Below are positions 1-12,022 of a DNA stretch of 64,000 nucleotides, one piece after another. The translations under genes and the position numbers were made by a program. The stretch is taken from NCBI RefSeq assembly GCF_035046485.1, contig NC_085137.1, forward strand, positions 346,632,505 through 346,696,504, read 5' to 3'. A model generated the notes under the pieces. The model was not told the DNA's origin, did no database searches, and saw nothing but the letters and a program-made list of their open reading frames with translations. Position 1 is the stretch's first letter; each line of letters opens with the position of its first letter. The DNA is from Aedes albopictus. Lineage: Eukaryota > Arthropoda > Insecta > Diptera > Culicidae.

Positions 1-279
1 AACGTGGGAAGTACAAAACGTCGAAGGGACAACACGTCGAAAGCAGTGGCGTAGCTAGGAATTTGGGGGCCCGGTGCGGCCCCAGTGAATATTCCAGATG
101 TACATATTTTACAATGATAAGTCTATCCCTCTAACTCTCAAATGATCACGCCGTATTTTGTATTTTGTACAAAATGTTGAAAGAAATGTCGACGTTCGAA
201 CTCAGCATTGGCGTGATGCTGGTGGTGGTGGCCAACTGACGGACGAAACGTTAACAATTATTTTCTATATTCTTTTATG

Positions 280-1490
280 ATTTTTTTTCGGGAATTTCTG
301 CAAGGATACATCCCGGAGTTCCATCAATGAGCGTAAGATTATTTTCTAAGAATAATGTCGAGTTTATTAAGAAATTTCATCAAGTAATCTCTTAAGAAGG
401 CCTTCAAAGATTGTTTTACCGTTTGCCTAAAAAAAACTTTTTTGAATAATAATTTGTCTTCAAGAATCTTTCAAGTGGTTAACGCAAGTGTGTCATTCAG
501 TATTTCGCTAAGCACTCCATCAGGTATTCTTACAGTGTTGTTTCCGAGCATGTTTTCAAAAGTACTTTCAAAGATTCATGCAAAGGCTTTATCGAGTATT
601 TCTCGAAACATTTGTTCGGGAAGTCCATCAGGGATTCAATAATATCTCTGAGGATTCATCTATAAGATCAAAGAACTCTTAAGAAATTCTAAAAAAAAAA
701 ACACTACAAAAGTTTTCCAATGTTTTTTTTTGGAACCAGATATTTTTCCAAGAAATTACATCGGAATTTCGTCAGAGGGGAAAAAGTCCTTCTAGAATTT
801 TTTCAAACATTCATCCATGATTTCTTTCAGGAGATCCTCCAAATATCCCTTAAATGATTTTTCCACGGGTCATTTCTCCATAGATATATCCAAGAATTTA
901 TCTTGGCATTTCCTCAAGCATTCATTACTCATCTTGGCGCTCCTTTGAAGATTTCTTAAGAATTTCTTCCAAGGATTCCTTTAGAAATTCCTCCAAGCAT
1001 TCCTCCAACAATTACTGCAACGCTTTAAAAAAAACTGCAAGGATTATTCAAGGAGTTTCTTCTAAATTTTTATTAAGAGATTCATCCTAGATATCCTCCA
1101 AGAAATTCCCAAAGAATCCATTGGATAATAATATAAAAAAAAATCCTCCAAGGATCCCTTCTTAGAGGAACTTTGGTAGAAATTCCTTCTAAAAATCCGT
1201 CTGGATTTCTTCCAACGGATTTTTTAATATCCGTCTACTCTAGGAGTTTCCCCAAGGATTTCTTTGGGAATTTTCGCTAGAATTCCTCTAGGAGATCTTC
1301 TAAAAATATCTATTGCTACTTTTGATAAGACTCCTTGAAAATTCTTTCGCAAAACCTTTTGAAAAATCATTCTAAGTTTCCATCAAGCATCTCAGTCAGG
1401 AATTTCGTCAGGATTAATGATTGGTTCCTCCAGAAATTTCTCCGAAAGTTCTATTAAAACAATCTGTAGGGATTTCTAGTAGGGTCAACG
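280..1490 (-). repeat. decayed 12-bp minisatellite, pyrimidine-rich strand up
   Basis: The sequence is a run of imperfect 12-bp units, clearest at about 965-1020 (AAGGATTCCTTT, AGAAATTCCTCC, AAGCATTCCTCC in succession). The consensus is close to AGGAATTCCTCC, the complement of the unit seen in the young satellite at 60-64 kb. Short frames in it are by-products. No gene or promoter is visible. Confidence 0.65.
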
Positions 1491-1499
1491 AGCCTTAGT

Positions 1500-1672
1500 G
1501 ATCACACAATCCCAAATTCATAATATTCGAAAACAAAGCGATTACCGCACCGATTGATAACGTAATTTTTGTAATCATTTGTACCTACTTCTAACAAAAA
1601 TCAAAAAAGCGCTTCATTCCTTTGTTTTCAGTAGAATTAAAATAGTAAAGGAACACGTACCTAATTTGATAA
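1500..1672. repeat. dispersed repeat; uninterrupted relative of 5960-6890
   Basis: This AT-rich stretch (CCCAAATTC, GAAAACAA, GCACCGATT, CTCTAACAAAAAT-like and GCGCTTCA landmarks) recurs at 5965-6013 and 6774-6890. In the second copy the 6014-6773 element sits between the two halves, so this copy approximates the empty site. Confidence 0.5.
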
Positions 1673-1679
1673 GATAAAA

Positions 1680-4600
1680 TCGAATAATTTCTTCAGAAGT
1701 TTCTCCAAGTATTACTGTTTTGTCACTTTCTTCAAGAATTCTTTCAGAATGCCTTGAAGCATCTTTTAAGTGATTAATGGAAGTTTAAGATTTCATTTAC
1801 GATTTTCATCTTGAATTCTTCTGGAATAGCTTCGAGAATTCCTACGGGATTTTTCCAAGGATTACTTAAATATTTCTTCAAAAAAAAAAAAAACCTTTCG
1901 GAATTACATCAAAGATATTGTTAGGAACCTGTGCGAAGGTTTCATCAATCAAATAAAGCATTCCTTGCCTAATTTATTCAGTAATTTCTCCAAGTGCTCT
2001 ACAGAGGATTACTTTTGGGCTTTTTCCGGGGATCGCTTTAGGAATTCTACCAATGTTTTATTAAAAATTCTAAAGGAATTCTTTCAAAAAGGTCTTTACA
2101 ATTTTCTCCCAAACTTCCTTCAGGAGTTTTTGCAAAGGTTTCTTTAATAGTTCATCCAATAAATTCTCTTTCCATTTTTCCAAGGATTCAACAAATTCAA
2201 ATTTAAAAAAAAAATGTAAGAAGTCTTTCAATTATCACATAAATTTCCCAATAAAGTTCTACTGGTATTCCTTCAAACATTTTTCTTAAATAATTCTTTT
2301 GAGATTTTTTTCGGTTTTTGGCTCTTGATAATAAAGTTATGTAAAAAAATCTTCAGCCGTTCCATTGTGAATTCTTGTTTTTTTTTTTAATTCGCAAGAG
2401 TGTATCTCATATTTTTTGAGAATTACCGAAGACATTTACCACTTCAATTTACAAACGAATTGACTGAAGAATTTTCAGATTACCTGCCGGATGAATTTTG
2501 AAAGGAACCTGATTGAAAGAATTGCAAAAATAATTGTCAGGTATATTAGCAAAGGGACTGCCGGTGAAACTTCCAAAGAAATTGCTGAAGGGAATTCCGC
2601 AGGGGTTGCCTGATAAATTTCTGAAGCTATTGTCCAAAGTATTTCAAAAAGTAATGCCCTAGATATTTTCTAAAATAAAAACCTACATCAATTTCGAATA
2701 GGATTGCCCAGAAATTTCTGAATAAGTTACCGAACCAAATTTCGAAGAAATTACCGAAATACTTTTCAAAAAAGAAATATGCAAGAAAATCCCAAAAATA
2801 ATCTTATAGGAATTTAAAGAAAAATGCTAAAAGGATTTCCAAAGGTTTTGTCAAAAAAAAACTTCGCCAAAGGTAATATGAAAAATGTTCACGGGGTAGC
2901 TCACAGGAAATTCGCCGAATGCATTTCTAAAGTAAATGCCAAATGAATTACCCAATCAAATTCCGTGGGAATTTTCCGGAAGAAGTTTCAAGAAGAGTGT
3001 TGAAGTTATTCCCAAAGTAATTACCAGAGGACTTTTCAAACGAATTTTCAAAAAAAAAACCAACGAGAAGTTGTGAATGGAATGTCCAAAGAAATTACCA
3101 TAGAAAAACAATCTGAAAAAGTTCGCAAATCCATTTCTGAAGCATTTCCGATAACTGATTAAAGAAATTTCAAAAGGAATTGCCTAACAATTTCTCAAAA
3201 GAGTTGTCGTAGGAATTTTCAATGAAACTTATAACCAAGTTCCTAAAAAATCTTGAATATTTATACCAAAGGAATTACGAACACAATAGCAGAGACGTTT
3301 TTTAAAATAATTGCCAAAGAATTTATTTAAAAATAATGAAGAATGAATTCAGAAAAAAAAAAAATACTTAAGGAATTCCCAAATTCTGCCGAAGGAATTT
3401 CCAAATAAATTTTCAAATGTATTCCTTAACGAATTGCGGCATGGATTTCCGAAGCAACTACTGAAAAAGATCCAAAAGAAAATTCCCAAGGAAAATTCTA
3501 ATAAAAATTGTAAGAATTCTTTCAAGAATTCTCACAGAAATTCCTCCAATAAATTTTATTGAAATTCTTTCAATGAATTTTATAGGTAATCTTCGAAGGT
3601 TTCCATCTATTGATACTATTAAAGATTTACTTAGCGATAACACCAATTTCTTCCGGATTTCCTTTACGAAGCTTTTAAGAAATTTTTTAACGATTCCATC
3701 AAGCATTTGTTCCAAACGAGGAACTCCAAGAGATATATTTTACGATTCATCTAGGAATTAATTACTTCAAAGACTTCTTAACAAATTCCTCCAAGATTTT
3801 ATTTTAGAAATTCCTTCAAGATTTGTTTTGAGAAATTTCTGCAAGGGTTCTTTTTGCAATGCCTCAAGCGGTTTTCTTAAAGCCAAGCACTTTCAAGTAT
3901 TTTTTACGAAGCATTTAAGAATTTCAAAGATTTCTTCAGAAATTCTTCCAATAACGACTGTATGAAATCGTCCAAAGATTACGCAGTTTTTTTTAAATTC
4001 CTCTTTCACAATTCGTTCATGAATCCTTCAAGAAAATCCAATAAATATTTAATCTTTTTTTTAAGAATTTTTTCAAGCTATGTTACAAAGATTCCTTCAG
4101 GAATTTCTCAAAGTTTTCCTTCAGATAATCCTACAAGGGTACATTCATCTCCAAAGGATTCCTGCACGAATTCCCTTAGGGGTCTTAAAGGAGCCTTGGG
4201 GAAGGCTTCCAGCAGAAATTTTTCCACTGAAATCTGTAGGAATTCTTTCGAAAATTGTTTTTTGATTTGCATCAACGAATTTGAGAGGAATTCTTTGGGA
4301 ATCATGCTATTGATATCTTTGAAAAATAATCTAGCATTTCATAATTGATTCTTCCAGAACTCCCTTCGCTTTCACAATTTTTTCAAGAATCCTTTACGTA
4401 ATTCCTCATAAAACATCTAGTACTTCTACTACTACTTCATAGTACTGTAGTAATCCGTCAAGAACGTTATGAAAGATATTTCCAAAATCAACCTAATGAT
4501 TCTTTCCGAATACATCTTAGAATTCATCTAGAAGATTTTTCGAGGATTCCTTTAAAATTTCCTCCAAAAAATCCTGCAAGCAGTTCTACAAGGATCCTTT

Positions 4601-5240
4601 CAGGAATTCCTCCGAAATTCCTTCAAAAATCTCACAAGGATCCATGGAAGAGCCATACCTGATCAAACATGATCTCAGAAATTCATCAAAGCTATTTTTT
4701 TCATGAGGAACTCCTGCAACATCCTTTCTTTGAGAGTTCTCTAAAGGGAGCATTGGAGAAATTCCTTAAGGTTCATCTGAAGGATTCCTTGAAGGACTTC
4801 ATGACATAATCCTTAAAGGACTTTATGAAGGGATCCGAAGAGATATTCCTGAAGGAATGCTTGAAAGAATTTGTAAGGTGAAATAATCTTTGAAGGAATT
4901 TTTGAAAGTTTTCTTGATACATTGAGGAAAAAAAAAATCCTGAAGAAATTCTTGGTGGTGTTCCTGAAGGAAGCAATTCAAGTATTCCAAAGTCAATGCT
5001 TAGAAGAATTTCTAAAGCAATCCATGAAAAAAGTTCTGAAGTAAATCTTAGAGGAATTTTTGTAAAAGTCTTTGAAGTAACTGCTAGATAAATCGTAATA
5101 CATATTCCCGAATGCAAAGTATGTAAGTATTTACCTTGCCCGGAGGAATTCTCGTAGAAATCCTTCAAGGAATACTTGGAAAGAAATACTTGACAAAATT
5201 TTTGGAATACGTTGATCAAACTTTTTTTATACGAAAGCAA
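1680..5240. repeat. decayed 12-bp minisatellite, blocks of alternating orientation
   Basis: The stretch continues the same 12-bp repeat family at low identity. Roughly 1680-2340 and 3490-4660 show the pyrimidine-rich form (ATTCCTTCAGGAATT type). Roughly 2440-3460 and 4690-5240 show the purine-rich form (GAAGGAATTCC, GGAATTTCTGAAG). Frames of 60-155 residues here are compositionally biased (Phe, Leu, Ser, Lys, Glu) and match no protein family I recognise. Confidence 0.55.
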
Positions 5241-6013
5241 AAAAAAAACGACAAAATACTGTTATTACGGTTTTGACTTGGCATGTATTTTGATCAAAAT
5301 TTTCATAAATGCGGCTCCTGAATTTTAGCTGCTACCTTAAGCTGAGTCATTTGGTCCTGTTATCAGGATATCAGGGACGTTTTCACAATGCTCATAAATT
5401 TTACTTCCAAATCGGTAATTAATTTCGTTAAATCCAATATTAATTTCTAACACATTTTTCTTGTAATTTTGGGGACATCCATGTGCCCCATGATAACCAC
5501 GAAGGGGCCCCCACATACCTATCAGCATTTCTGCGAAGTGTTGAACTTATACTTATAGGAAACATTCGCTATTTAAAGAACTTAATTCAAACTAGTGTTA
5601 GAAACCTTCCTTGATTTGGAGGCCCCCTGCATTCGGGGGCCCGGTGCGGACCGCACCCATCGCCCCCCCCCCTTGCTACGCCACTGGCTGTTATTATGTA
5701 AGAAAAATTATACGATTTTTCGACACTCCCACCCGCCTTGTAAGATTTTTTGTAAGGGAGCCCAAATATTTTTATATGATTCGTAAGATTTCTCGATTTT
5801 TATACAAAATAGTCACCGTTGAGATGCTGTAACTCTGCTTCGTGATGAAATATGAGGCCTACATTTTGACAAGAAGAAATGGCTTCAGTTGTGACTTAAG
5901 CTAAATATTTTTTTTGTAGCATCAGCAACAAAACAAACAAGGTCGAATTATTTAAAATAGGACCACTCCCAAATTCTTCATCGAAAACAAGCGATGAAGG
6001 CACCGATTCATTT
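5241..6013. other. no gene seen
   Basis: AT-rich DNA with a GC-rich patch at 5620-5685 that belongs to the hAT-like right end. Nothing here supports a gene or RNA. Confidence 0.5.
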
Positions 6014-6773
6014 CCGTGATTTCGGGTGAAATTGATCAACGAGAGGTCCATTTTTATTTGTTAAAAATAACGCTTTAAACTTTAAACAATTTGTGGAAAA
6101 TGGCCATCACCTTGTTCAAGGGTTATTGAAAGATGAGTTAACATGTTTTACAGCCAATTAGTTACATATTTCGGTATTAAAGTCAATATTTTCCGAAACT
6201 GCGTGTTAGGCGATCTTCATAGACACTTCCAAACTTTTGTTACCGTAGTTGTATCACACATGTAATGAATATTTGAATGAATGTTTATAGCTGCCAAGTG
6301 TTCGCTAAACCCAATTTCGTCATCAAAAGTTCTATGAATATTGTAATTTATGCATAAAGTTGCAGTTTTTCGGAAGTGCAAAATTCATACACATAATTAG
6401 TGAGAAAATTGCCTACTTTTAGGCGTTTTCTTTCGATTTATTAATCTTTAAACTTTAATAATTAAAAATTAAGTAAACTTGTAACAGTTTTGCATAGCTT
6501 TTCGCATTCTAGGGTGGTTAATTTAGATGGGCAGCATTTACAAAGGCATTTCACTGACTGATCAATTTCACCCCGAAAGTAAAATTTTTGATTTTTTATT
6601 TAAAATGATATTTATTATAATAAAATGATTTGCTGTAAAAGTTTCAACCTCGTTGACTGATGAAAACCATGGTTGTACTTCTTTTAAATCATTGAATTTA
6701 ACCATATCGACAAACATTCAAAAATTAGTCGCAAAAAACTGCGAAAAGTGATCAATTTCACCCGAAATCACGG
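6014..6773. mobile_element. 760-bp TIR element without coding capacity
   Basis: The two ends form a perfect inverted repeat of 25 bases starting CCGTGATTTCGGGTGAAATT. The interior is AT-rich and non-coding, so this is a MITE-like element. A relative of its right part lies at 38175-38455. No clear target duplication is visible, but the flanks match the uninterrupted repeat at 1500-1672, which supports insertion at this point. Confidence 0.7.
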
Positions 6774-7357
6774 TACTTCTTTTGGTGTTTTTATAAGTGC
6801 TCAACTCTAACAAAAATACAAAAAAATAATTAACAAATCAAACCGCGCTTCAATCCTTTATTTTGAATGGAATTGAATTGGTAATGCACCCTCTCGACCA
6901 GTTGAAACAATCTCCGTAATAACAATTTTTGAATGTTAAATTTCTTGTTTAATTCTCAATACATTTAATTAATTATTACGAACGGGAAAATTATTTATCT
7001 TTGATTATTATACTGGACTTATATCATAATGAAAATGTATGCGGACCGTATTTTAAATCGCTTTTGACAACACTGTCCAATCGCGGTCGGGAACGGTCGG
7101 ATGTTTTTTGCTTTTTTTTCTAATAGGATAAAATCAACCAATCCGCAGCTTGTCCGTTTTGGCCCCATATCGAGCTACGTATTGACCGGTCTCGTTTCAG
7201 GTGAATACCAGATATTTTAGATATCACCAGAATTGGGAAGAAGGACAGCAGAACCCCGCTATTTTGGACAGAACTTTGGATCTAAATGATGGAGACACTC
7301 CCTCTCCCTCCCTTGCGTTGGAACTTTCACGCCGTAAACCAAACCAAATGCCGCCCT
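6774..7357. other. repeat flank, then leader-like sequence
   Basis: 6774-6890 is the right half of the dispersed repeat noted at 1500. From about 7080 the base composition rises and the sequence resembles untranslated LINE leader rather than coding DNA. The short frame at 7201-7458 runs into the adjacent TTAA element and is not supported as a gene. Confidence 0.35.
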
Positions 7358-7715
7358 TTAAGGCGAAACTGGAAGCATTTCCTCATTTTTTTTTGGTTTT
7401 TGATTTTTTATTAAATAACAAAGCAATATTTTCAAAATCGGTTTTCATGCACACGTAGAGTATGGATCAAGGTATCTTCTGAATTTTTTTGAGGCGGAAA
7501 ATGTTTTCCATTTTAGCAGAAAATATTTTTTGTGAAATTTTGTTCAAAAATGGTTTCCGCAAAAACGAAAAACATTTTCCACTACAAAAAAATTCAGAAG
7601 ATACCTTGATCCATCCTCTACATGTGCACGAAAACCGATTTTGAAAATATTGCTTCGTTATTTTATAAAAAATCAAAAACCATAAAGTGAGGAAATGCTT
7701 CCAGTTTCGCCTTAA
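7358..7715. mobile_element. palindromic TTAA MITE, copy 1
   Basis: The element is bounded by TTAA on both sides and starts GGCGAAACTGGAAGCATTT, with the inverse at the other end. The arms are over 100 bp and it folds on itself almost completely. There is no coding capacity. TTAA duplication is the rule for piggyBac-type transposition, so mobilisation by such a transposase is inferred. A second copy lies at 9440-9797. Confidence 0.85.
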
Positions 7716-8029
7716 GCAACCATGGGCCCGCTAATTGCCATTGCCACCGTTAAGGTGTCAGAGATCCGGCCAACGATAGCTAAAGGCCGCCATCGCAGCC
7801 ACCCTAAGGAAGCTGTGACGTAATGATGAATGTTTGTGGAAGCTGGTAGCAGAAGGGGCCCAAAGAAAAAAGAAACGATAAAGACTGGTAAGAAATAAGG
7901 TTTCCTACGATCTCATTAACGGTCTAGCTTACCCACTTCTTGCGATGGGAGTATCCTTGTCACTATTGGGCATTTTTTTTTTTATTACCGTACGGGTTTG
8001 GGCCTAAGGGTCTCAGATGTTCATAAAGC
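7716..8029. other. LINE leader-like non-coding sequence
   Basis: GC-richer than the surroundings and without an open frame. The stretch around 7935-7970 (AGCTTACCCACTTCTTGCGA) resembles the complement of 9895-9915 in the R1-like relic, so it is probably related LINE leader in inverse orientation. Confidence 0.3.
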
Positions 8030-8935
8030 TTTTTCCACAGGCAATGACAAAAAAAAAAAAATTGAAAAAAATCAGGGTCGACTATTTTTCCAGAAAACTC
8101 AGGTGGAATTTTTTTGTTTTCCCTTGACAATACTTACTTTGAAAAATCATAACTGAAGAACGAAGCATCATTAAAACAATTTTTTTAGAAAGTGAAAGCT
8201 AATTTTCTCAGAAATCCAAAAAAAGTATGAAATGGTTGAAGTTTTCCACAAAATTTTGCACCGTTGAGAAAATTCATAAAGAAAAGCCTTAAAAACTATG
8301 TCCGAACTCGCGGAAAATTTTCAAAAAAAATATTTTTGAGAAGGTAATTTGACAAGCTTTGATCGCTGAAATTTTTGGAATGCACTTTTTCTCGTTCCTA
8401 AGTTATGGCCAATTATGTGAAAAATGACCATATAATATATGCGTTTCCGGAGAAAATTTGGTTTCATTTTCAATAAAAAAAACTTTGTTTTTACGATGTT
8501 TCGTTCTTGAGTTATGATTTTTCAAAGAAAAGGCTTATGTGACACATTTGGACATTCGTCAACAAAATTGGCCATAACTCAAAAACAAAAAAAAAAGTGC
8601 ATTCCAAAAGTTTCAGCGATTAAACTGCCCCCACTCGCATAACAGTCCCATCTTTGCTGGGTTTCCTATTTATATGAAACTGTTATGCGAGTGGGGGCAG
8701 TAAAGTTTATGAAATAACATTCTCCATATTTTTTTTTTATTTCTGAGGAAATTTGCTTTCATTTTCTGAAAAAAAAAAATGTTTCCATGATGCTTCGTTC
8801 TTGAGTTATGGTTTTTCAAAGTAAGTAGTGACAGGGTAAAAAAATCCACCTGAGTTGTCCGGGAAAATAGGCGACCCTGAATTTTTCTCATTTTTTTTTT
8901 GTTCATATATCCATGAGTCCTGCCTGTGGAAAGTC
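8030..8935. mobile_element. about 0.9-kb imperfect palindrome
   Basis: The left arm (TTTCCACAGGC, then a poly-A run, AGGGTCGACTATTTTTCC, TTGAAAAATCATAACT) is repeated inverted in the right arm up to about 8935 (GCCTGTGGAAAG). Both arms include the GAACGAAGCATCAT motif. It is non-coding. A smaller MITE (8625-8700) has inserted near the start of the right arm. Confidence 0.7.
8625..8700. mobile_element. 76-bp MITE with perfect 22-bp TIRs
   Basis: Both ends begin CTGCCCCCACTCGCATAACA and are perfectly inverted over 22 bases, leaving about 32 bp of loop. The flanks are TAAA on each side (8621-8624, 8701-8704), a likely 4-bp target duplication. The perfect arms imply a young insertion or strong pairing constraint. 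Confidence 0.8.
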
Positions 8936-9439
8936 CCCTATTGCTATTGACTGCTTATTTTTAAATCCCACAAATTGCACGGAAAATAGGCTCATCACGC
9001 CAGAGCCCTACATCAACCCGGTAAGGGACAAATTACTGTGAGGAATGCCCATCAGGTGCCCCACAGGCTTCGTTGACAACTGAGTATCTTTTTCACTCCC
9101 TGGACCTTTCATTCCTTGGCACGGGTCGCTTGAGACCTTGAATTAAGATTATCCTATTGGGTGAACTCTTACCACCGGAACAGGTGATCCTTGGTGCTAT
9201 TCTGAGCCGGTAGCCGGCAGTGGGCAGCAGGAACGCTAGTCCAGGTGCTTGACGACCCCAACCCTTCGGCGAATCAGCCATGTAGTTGCCCGATAAGGAT
9301 AAGATAAGTAACCCCAATTCAAGGTGTCAAGCGACATATGCTGATGAATGAGTGATCGAGGGGGTGAAAAAGATGCTCGATCGTTAACGCAGCTTGTGGG
9401 CTACTTGGGCACCCCCACACTATTTTGTCCCTTACCGTG
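8936..9439. repeat. LINE 5'-leader block shared with 20.7-20.9 kb
   Basis: About 9040-9215 is alignable with 20690-20860. Shared landmarks in the same order are CCACAGGCT.CGTT, CATTCCT.GGCACGG and TTACCACCGGAACAGG. The second copy lies just upstream of a LOA-clade ORF2 on the minus strand, so this block is probably leader of a related LINE. It has no coding potential that I can support. Confidence 0.5.
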
Positions 9440-9797
9440 TTAAGGCGAAACTGGAAGCATTTTCTCATTTTTTCGGTTTCTGATTTTTTATTAAATAACG
9501 AAGCAATATATTCAAAATCGGTTTTCGTGCACATGTAGAGTATGGATCAAGGTATCTACTGAATTTTTTTGAGTTGGAAAATGTTTTTCGTTTTTGCAGA
9601 AACCATTTTTTGTGAAATTTTGTTCAAAAATGGTTTCCGCAAAAACGAAAAACATTTTCCACTACAAAAAAAATCAGAAAATACCTTGATCCATACTCTA
9701 CAAGTGCACGAAAACCGATTTTGAAAATATTGCTTCGTTATTTAATAAAAAAAATCAAAAACCAAAAAGAGAGGAAATGCTTCTAGTTTCGCTTTAA
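9440..9797. mobile_element. palindromic TTAA MITE, copy 2
   Basis: Same family as 7358-7715: TTAA at both edges, GGCGAAACTGGAAGCATTT at the left end and its near-inverse at the right (one change). It carries the same central palindrome with AAATGGTTTCCGCAAAAACG. It is non-coding. Confidence 0.85.
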
Positions 9798-10028
9798 TGC
9801 AGGACTCTGGCGTGGCGGACCTTTTCATCCTTGCTACCCACGGGATCTAACAGTGACCATAAATAAAACTAATCAGAAAGTACTGGTGAGGCTAACTCCT
9901 TCACAAGAAGTGGGTTGGCTAGGTCTCCGAGGAGGAGTGAGTGAGGAGTGAGGTTAGGAAGGGTGGGCATAAGAAGGCTGCCCTGTCCCGGATGAACGGG
10001 AACAGGGGGTTACGACCGTTGTTAGACC

Positions 10029-10173
10029 CCCAATCAACACACTATCGCATATGATGTTGAATAGGATGCAAAAGTGGAGGCACTTTACACGCGGTTAAAT
10101 GGAAGCATGTATGCATATGGCCCCCACTTTAGCATCCTTTTCAACATCATATAAGACTTTGTGTTAGCTGGGC
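10029..10173. mobile_element. 145-bp MITE inside the R1-like leader
   Basis: The ends form imperfect inverted repeats of about 47 bp. Landmarks are CAACACACTATCGCATATGA at the left and its counterpart near CATCATATAAGACTTTGTGT at the right, both followed inward by AGGATGC and CCACTTT-type sequence. The central spacer is GC-rich. No clear target duplication. Confidence 0.6.
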
Positions 10174-10429
10174 CCTCAGCAACCACAGAGTAGGGGGAAC
10201 CAAGGAGAGGACCCCCCTTGAACTAAGGTCATGCGGAAGAGGAAGAAGAAAAACCGCAGGTCGAGGAAATCAGGGACGCCAAACTAAGAAGACGTAAGAG
10301 GGTAGGTGCCAAGTGCGAGTAAGACGTAACGCTCGTCATCAAGACCGAACAGTCTAAGTCACGGTCTAAGTACTTGGATGTTTTGAAGGCGAGGCGAAGC
10401 GACGCCAGGCTCGTGGATCTGGGAGCAGA

Positions 10430-10935
10430 CGTACTCGTACGGTTGAAATGATCCTCAAGCTGAAGCGCGATGAGGAACGCAAGGGCACCACCTACAAAAG
10501 TTTGGCAGAAGGGGTCGAGGTGAGGGCTCTTACAGCAGAGGCGACTCTGAAGGTGAAGAACCTACACAAGATCACCGAAGCGGAAGAGATCGTCACGGCA
10601 GTGCGGCAACAGTGCGAGGTGTACATGGCCACCGGAGCCGTTCGGCTACGGAAAGGACCGGCAGGGACACAGGTAACCTTGGCACAGCTACCGGACGTAA
10701 ATAAGTAGGGAAGCTGAAGGTGGGCTGCTCAGTATGCCAACCAACCTTTCATTAGCCACCGGAGGTTTGCTTCATGTGTCTGGAACCAGGATACAAGTCA
10801 TGGGACTGCAAAGGCCCTAACAGGGGCAAACTGCGAAGGCAATGCGACGGCAAAGGTGAAAAAAACACAATGCTGTACGAGTCCACCATCATGTTCGATT
10901 TGTTCCGGAAAATCCGTGAACAGCAAGCACCCAAC
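10430..10935 (+). pseudogene. gag-like ORF1 fragments of the R1-like LINE
   Basis: One frame (10448-10708, 86 residues) reads LKLKRDEERKGTTYKSLAEG near its start and ends with AVRLRKGPAGTQVTLAQLP, the conserved segment just before the zinc knuckles in R1/Jockey-type gag proteins. After a stop the CCHC region resumes in another frame: C-F-M-C-L-E-P-G-Y-K-S-W-D-C around 10770-10815. There the knuckle histidine is replaced by tyrosine. In intact elements this protein binds the LINE RNA. Here it cannot be made as one chain. Confidence 0.75.
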
Positions 10936-11339
10936 TCAAAGGTTCAAGGTGCCCGGCCTTCAGAAGAGTGGCTGACAAATCAAAGTGCAGGTCACACAGC
11001 TGAACCTGAACTACTGCGACGCAGCCCAGCAACTGCTTTGTCAGACAATTTCTGAGTGGGGGCGGATGACGCCATCATAGCAGATCCATATCGGATACCC
11101 ACCGGCAACGGCAATTGAGTCGGATGGGTTCATAAAAATAGCGGCAATATGAACGACGGGCAAATACCCCGTCCAACAGTAGGTGTCTACTACTTATAAG
11201 AGCTTCGTGGTCGCCAAAGTAAACGAGGCTTTCTACTGTATCTGCTATGCGCCTCCGTGGTGGTCGATCTAACAGTTCACGCAGATGCTTGACTGCATGA
11301 CGACCATGCTGACAGGGCGAAGGCCGGGAGTAATAGCGG

Positions 11340-12022
11340 TGACTTCAAAGCCTGAGCCATGGAATGGGGAAGCCGTTTCACGAATCAGCGGGATCAGATC
11401 CTGCTAGAGACACTGGCCATACTAGATATCGTCTTGGTTAATGTCGGTACCAAGGTTATCTTTAGTCGGAACGGGGCGGAGTCGATTATTGACGTTACAT
11501 TTTGTATGCCTGGCCTAACAAGTCGTTCAAACTGGAAAGTAGACGATGATTACACTACTCTCCTACCTACTTGGTTTAGATGGCGATTAGCTGGTAGCGG
11601 TGCTCTCACGTGCGTGCGATGCGACCATGCCTAGGCGATTGCACCCTAGAAATGGGAGGCCACCGGCCTACTGATGGACTCAAGCGATTGCGGACCTGCG
11701 CTGCGCCTGCCTACGAGCTAGACGGCGCGGCGGATGCAGGATGCAGCGAGCACGATCTGTGGAAGAGCGAAACGAACGGCGGGTGGTGTTTGCCGCTGCA
11801 AAAGCTGCGCTGAAGACCGAGATAAGGGCAAGCAAAAAGGCCTGCGAGGGTCTCTGTCAGAGTGCCAATGCGATTCCGTGGGGTGATGCCTACAGGATCG
11901 TAATGGTCAAGACGAGAGGTATAATGGCTCCTACAGAGCAATCTCCAGCAATGTTGGAGGGGATCATCGAGGGGCTTTTGCCGCGCCATGATCCTAGTCT
12001 TTGGCCTTCTTTTGTAGCATAG
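11340..12022 (+). pseudogene. endonuclease C-terminus and linker of the R1-like LINE
   Basis: 11359-11560 encodes EWGSRFTNQRDQILLETLA, followed by LDIVLVNVG and IIDVTF, the C-terminal half of an APE-type LINE endonuclease. The usual YT-SDH catalytic end is lost (DDDYTT then unrelated residues). 11741-12022, in another frame, carries AAKAALKTEIRASKKACEGL and PWGDAYRIVM, the conserved linker before RT. At least two frame changes separate the blocks. The catalytic N-terminal half of the endonuclease is not recognisable. Confidence 0.75.

Larger units (their letters stand above)
45..5688. mobile_element. possible hAT-like element ends bracketing a decayed minisatellite
   Basis: The left end reads CAGTGGCGTAGCTAGG and the right end is its inverse (GCTACGCCACTG at about 5677-5688), a terminal sequence typical of hAT elements. 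Both ends also carry the GGGGGCCCGGTGCGG block, but in the same orientation. No transposase frame lies between them and I see no matching 8-bp target duplication outside, so these could be the ends of two different elements. The interior is mostly decayed 12-bp repeat. Confidence 0.3.

Noticed and set aside
45..5688. complete hAT transposon of 5.6 kb
   Set aside because: Only the ends match. There is no target duplication and no transposase, so I kept it as a low-confidence bracket.
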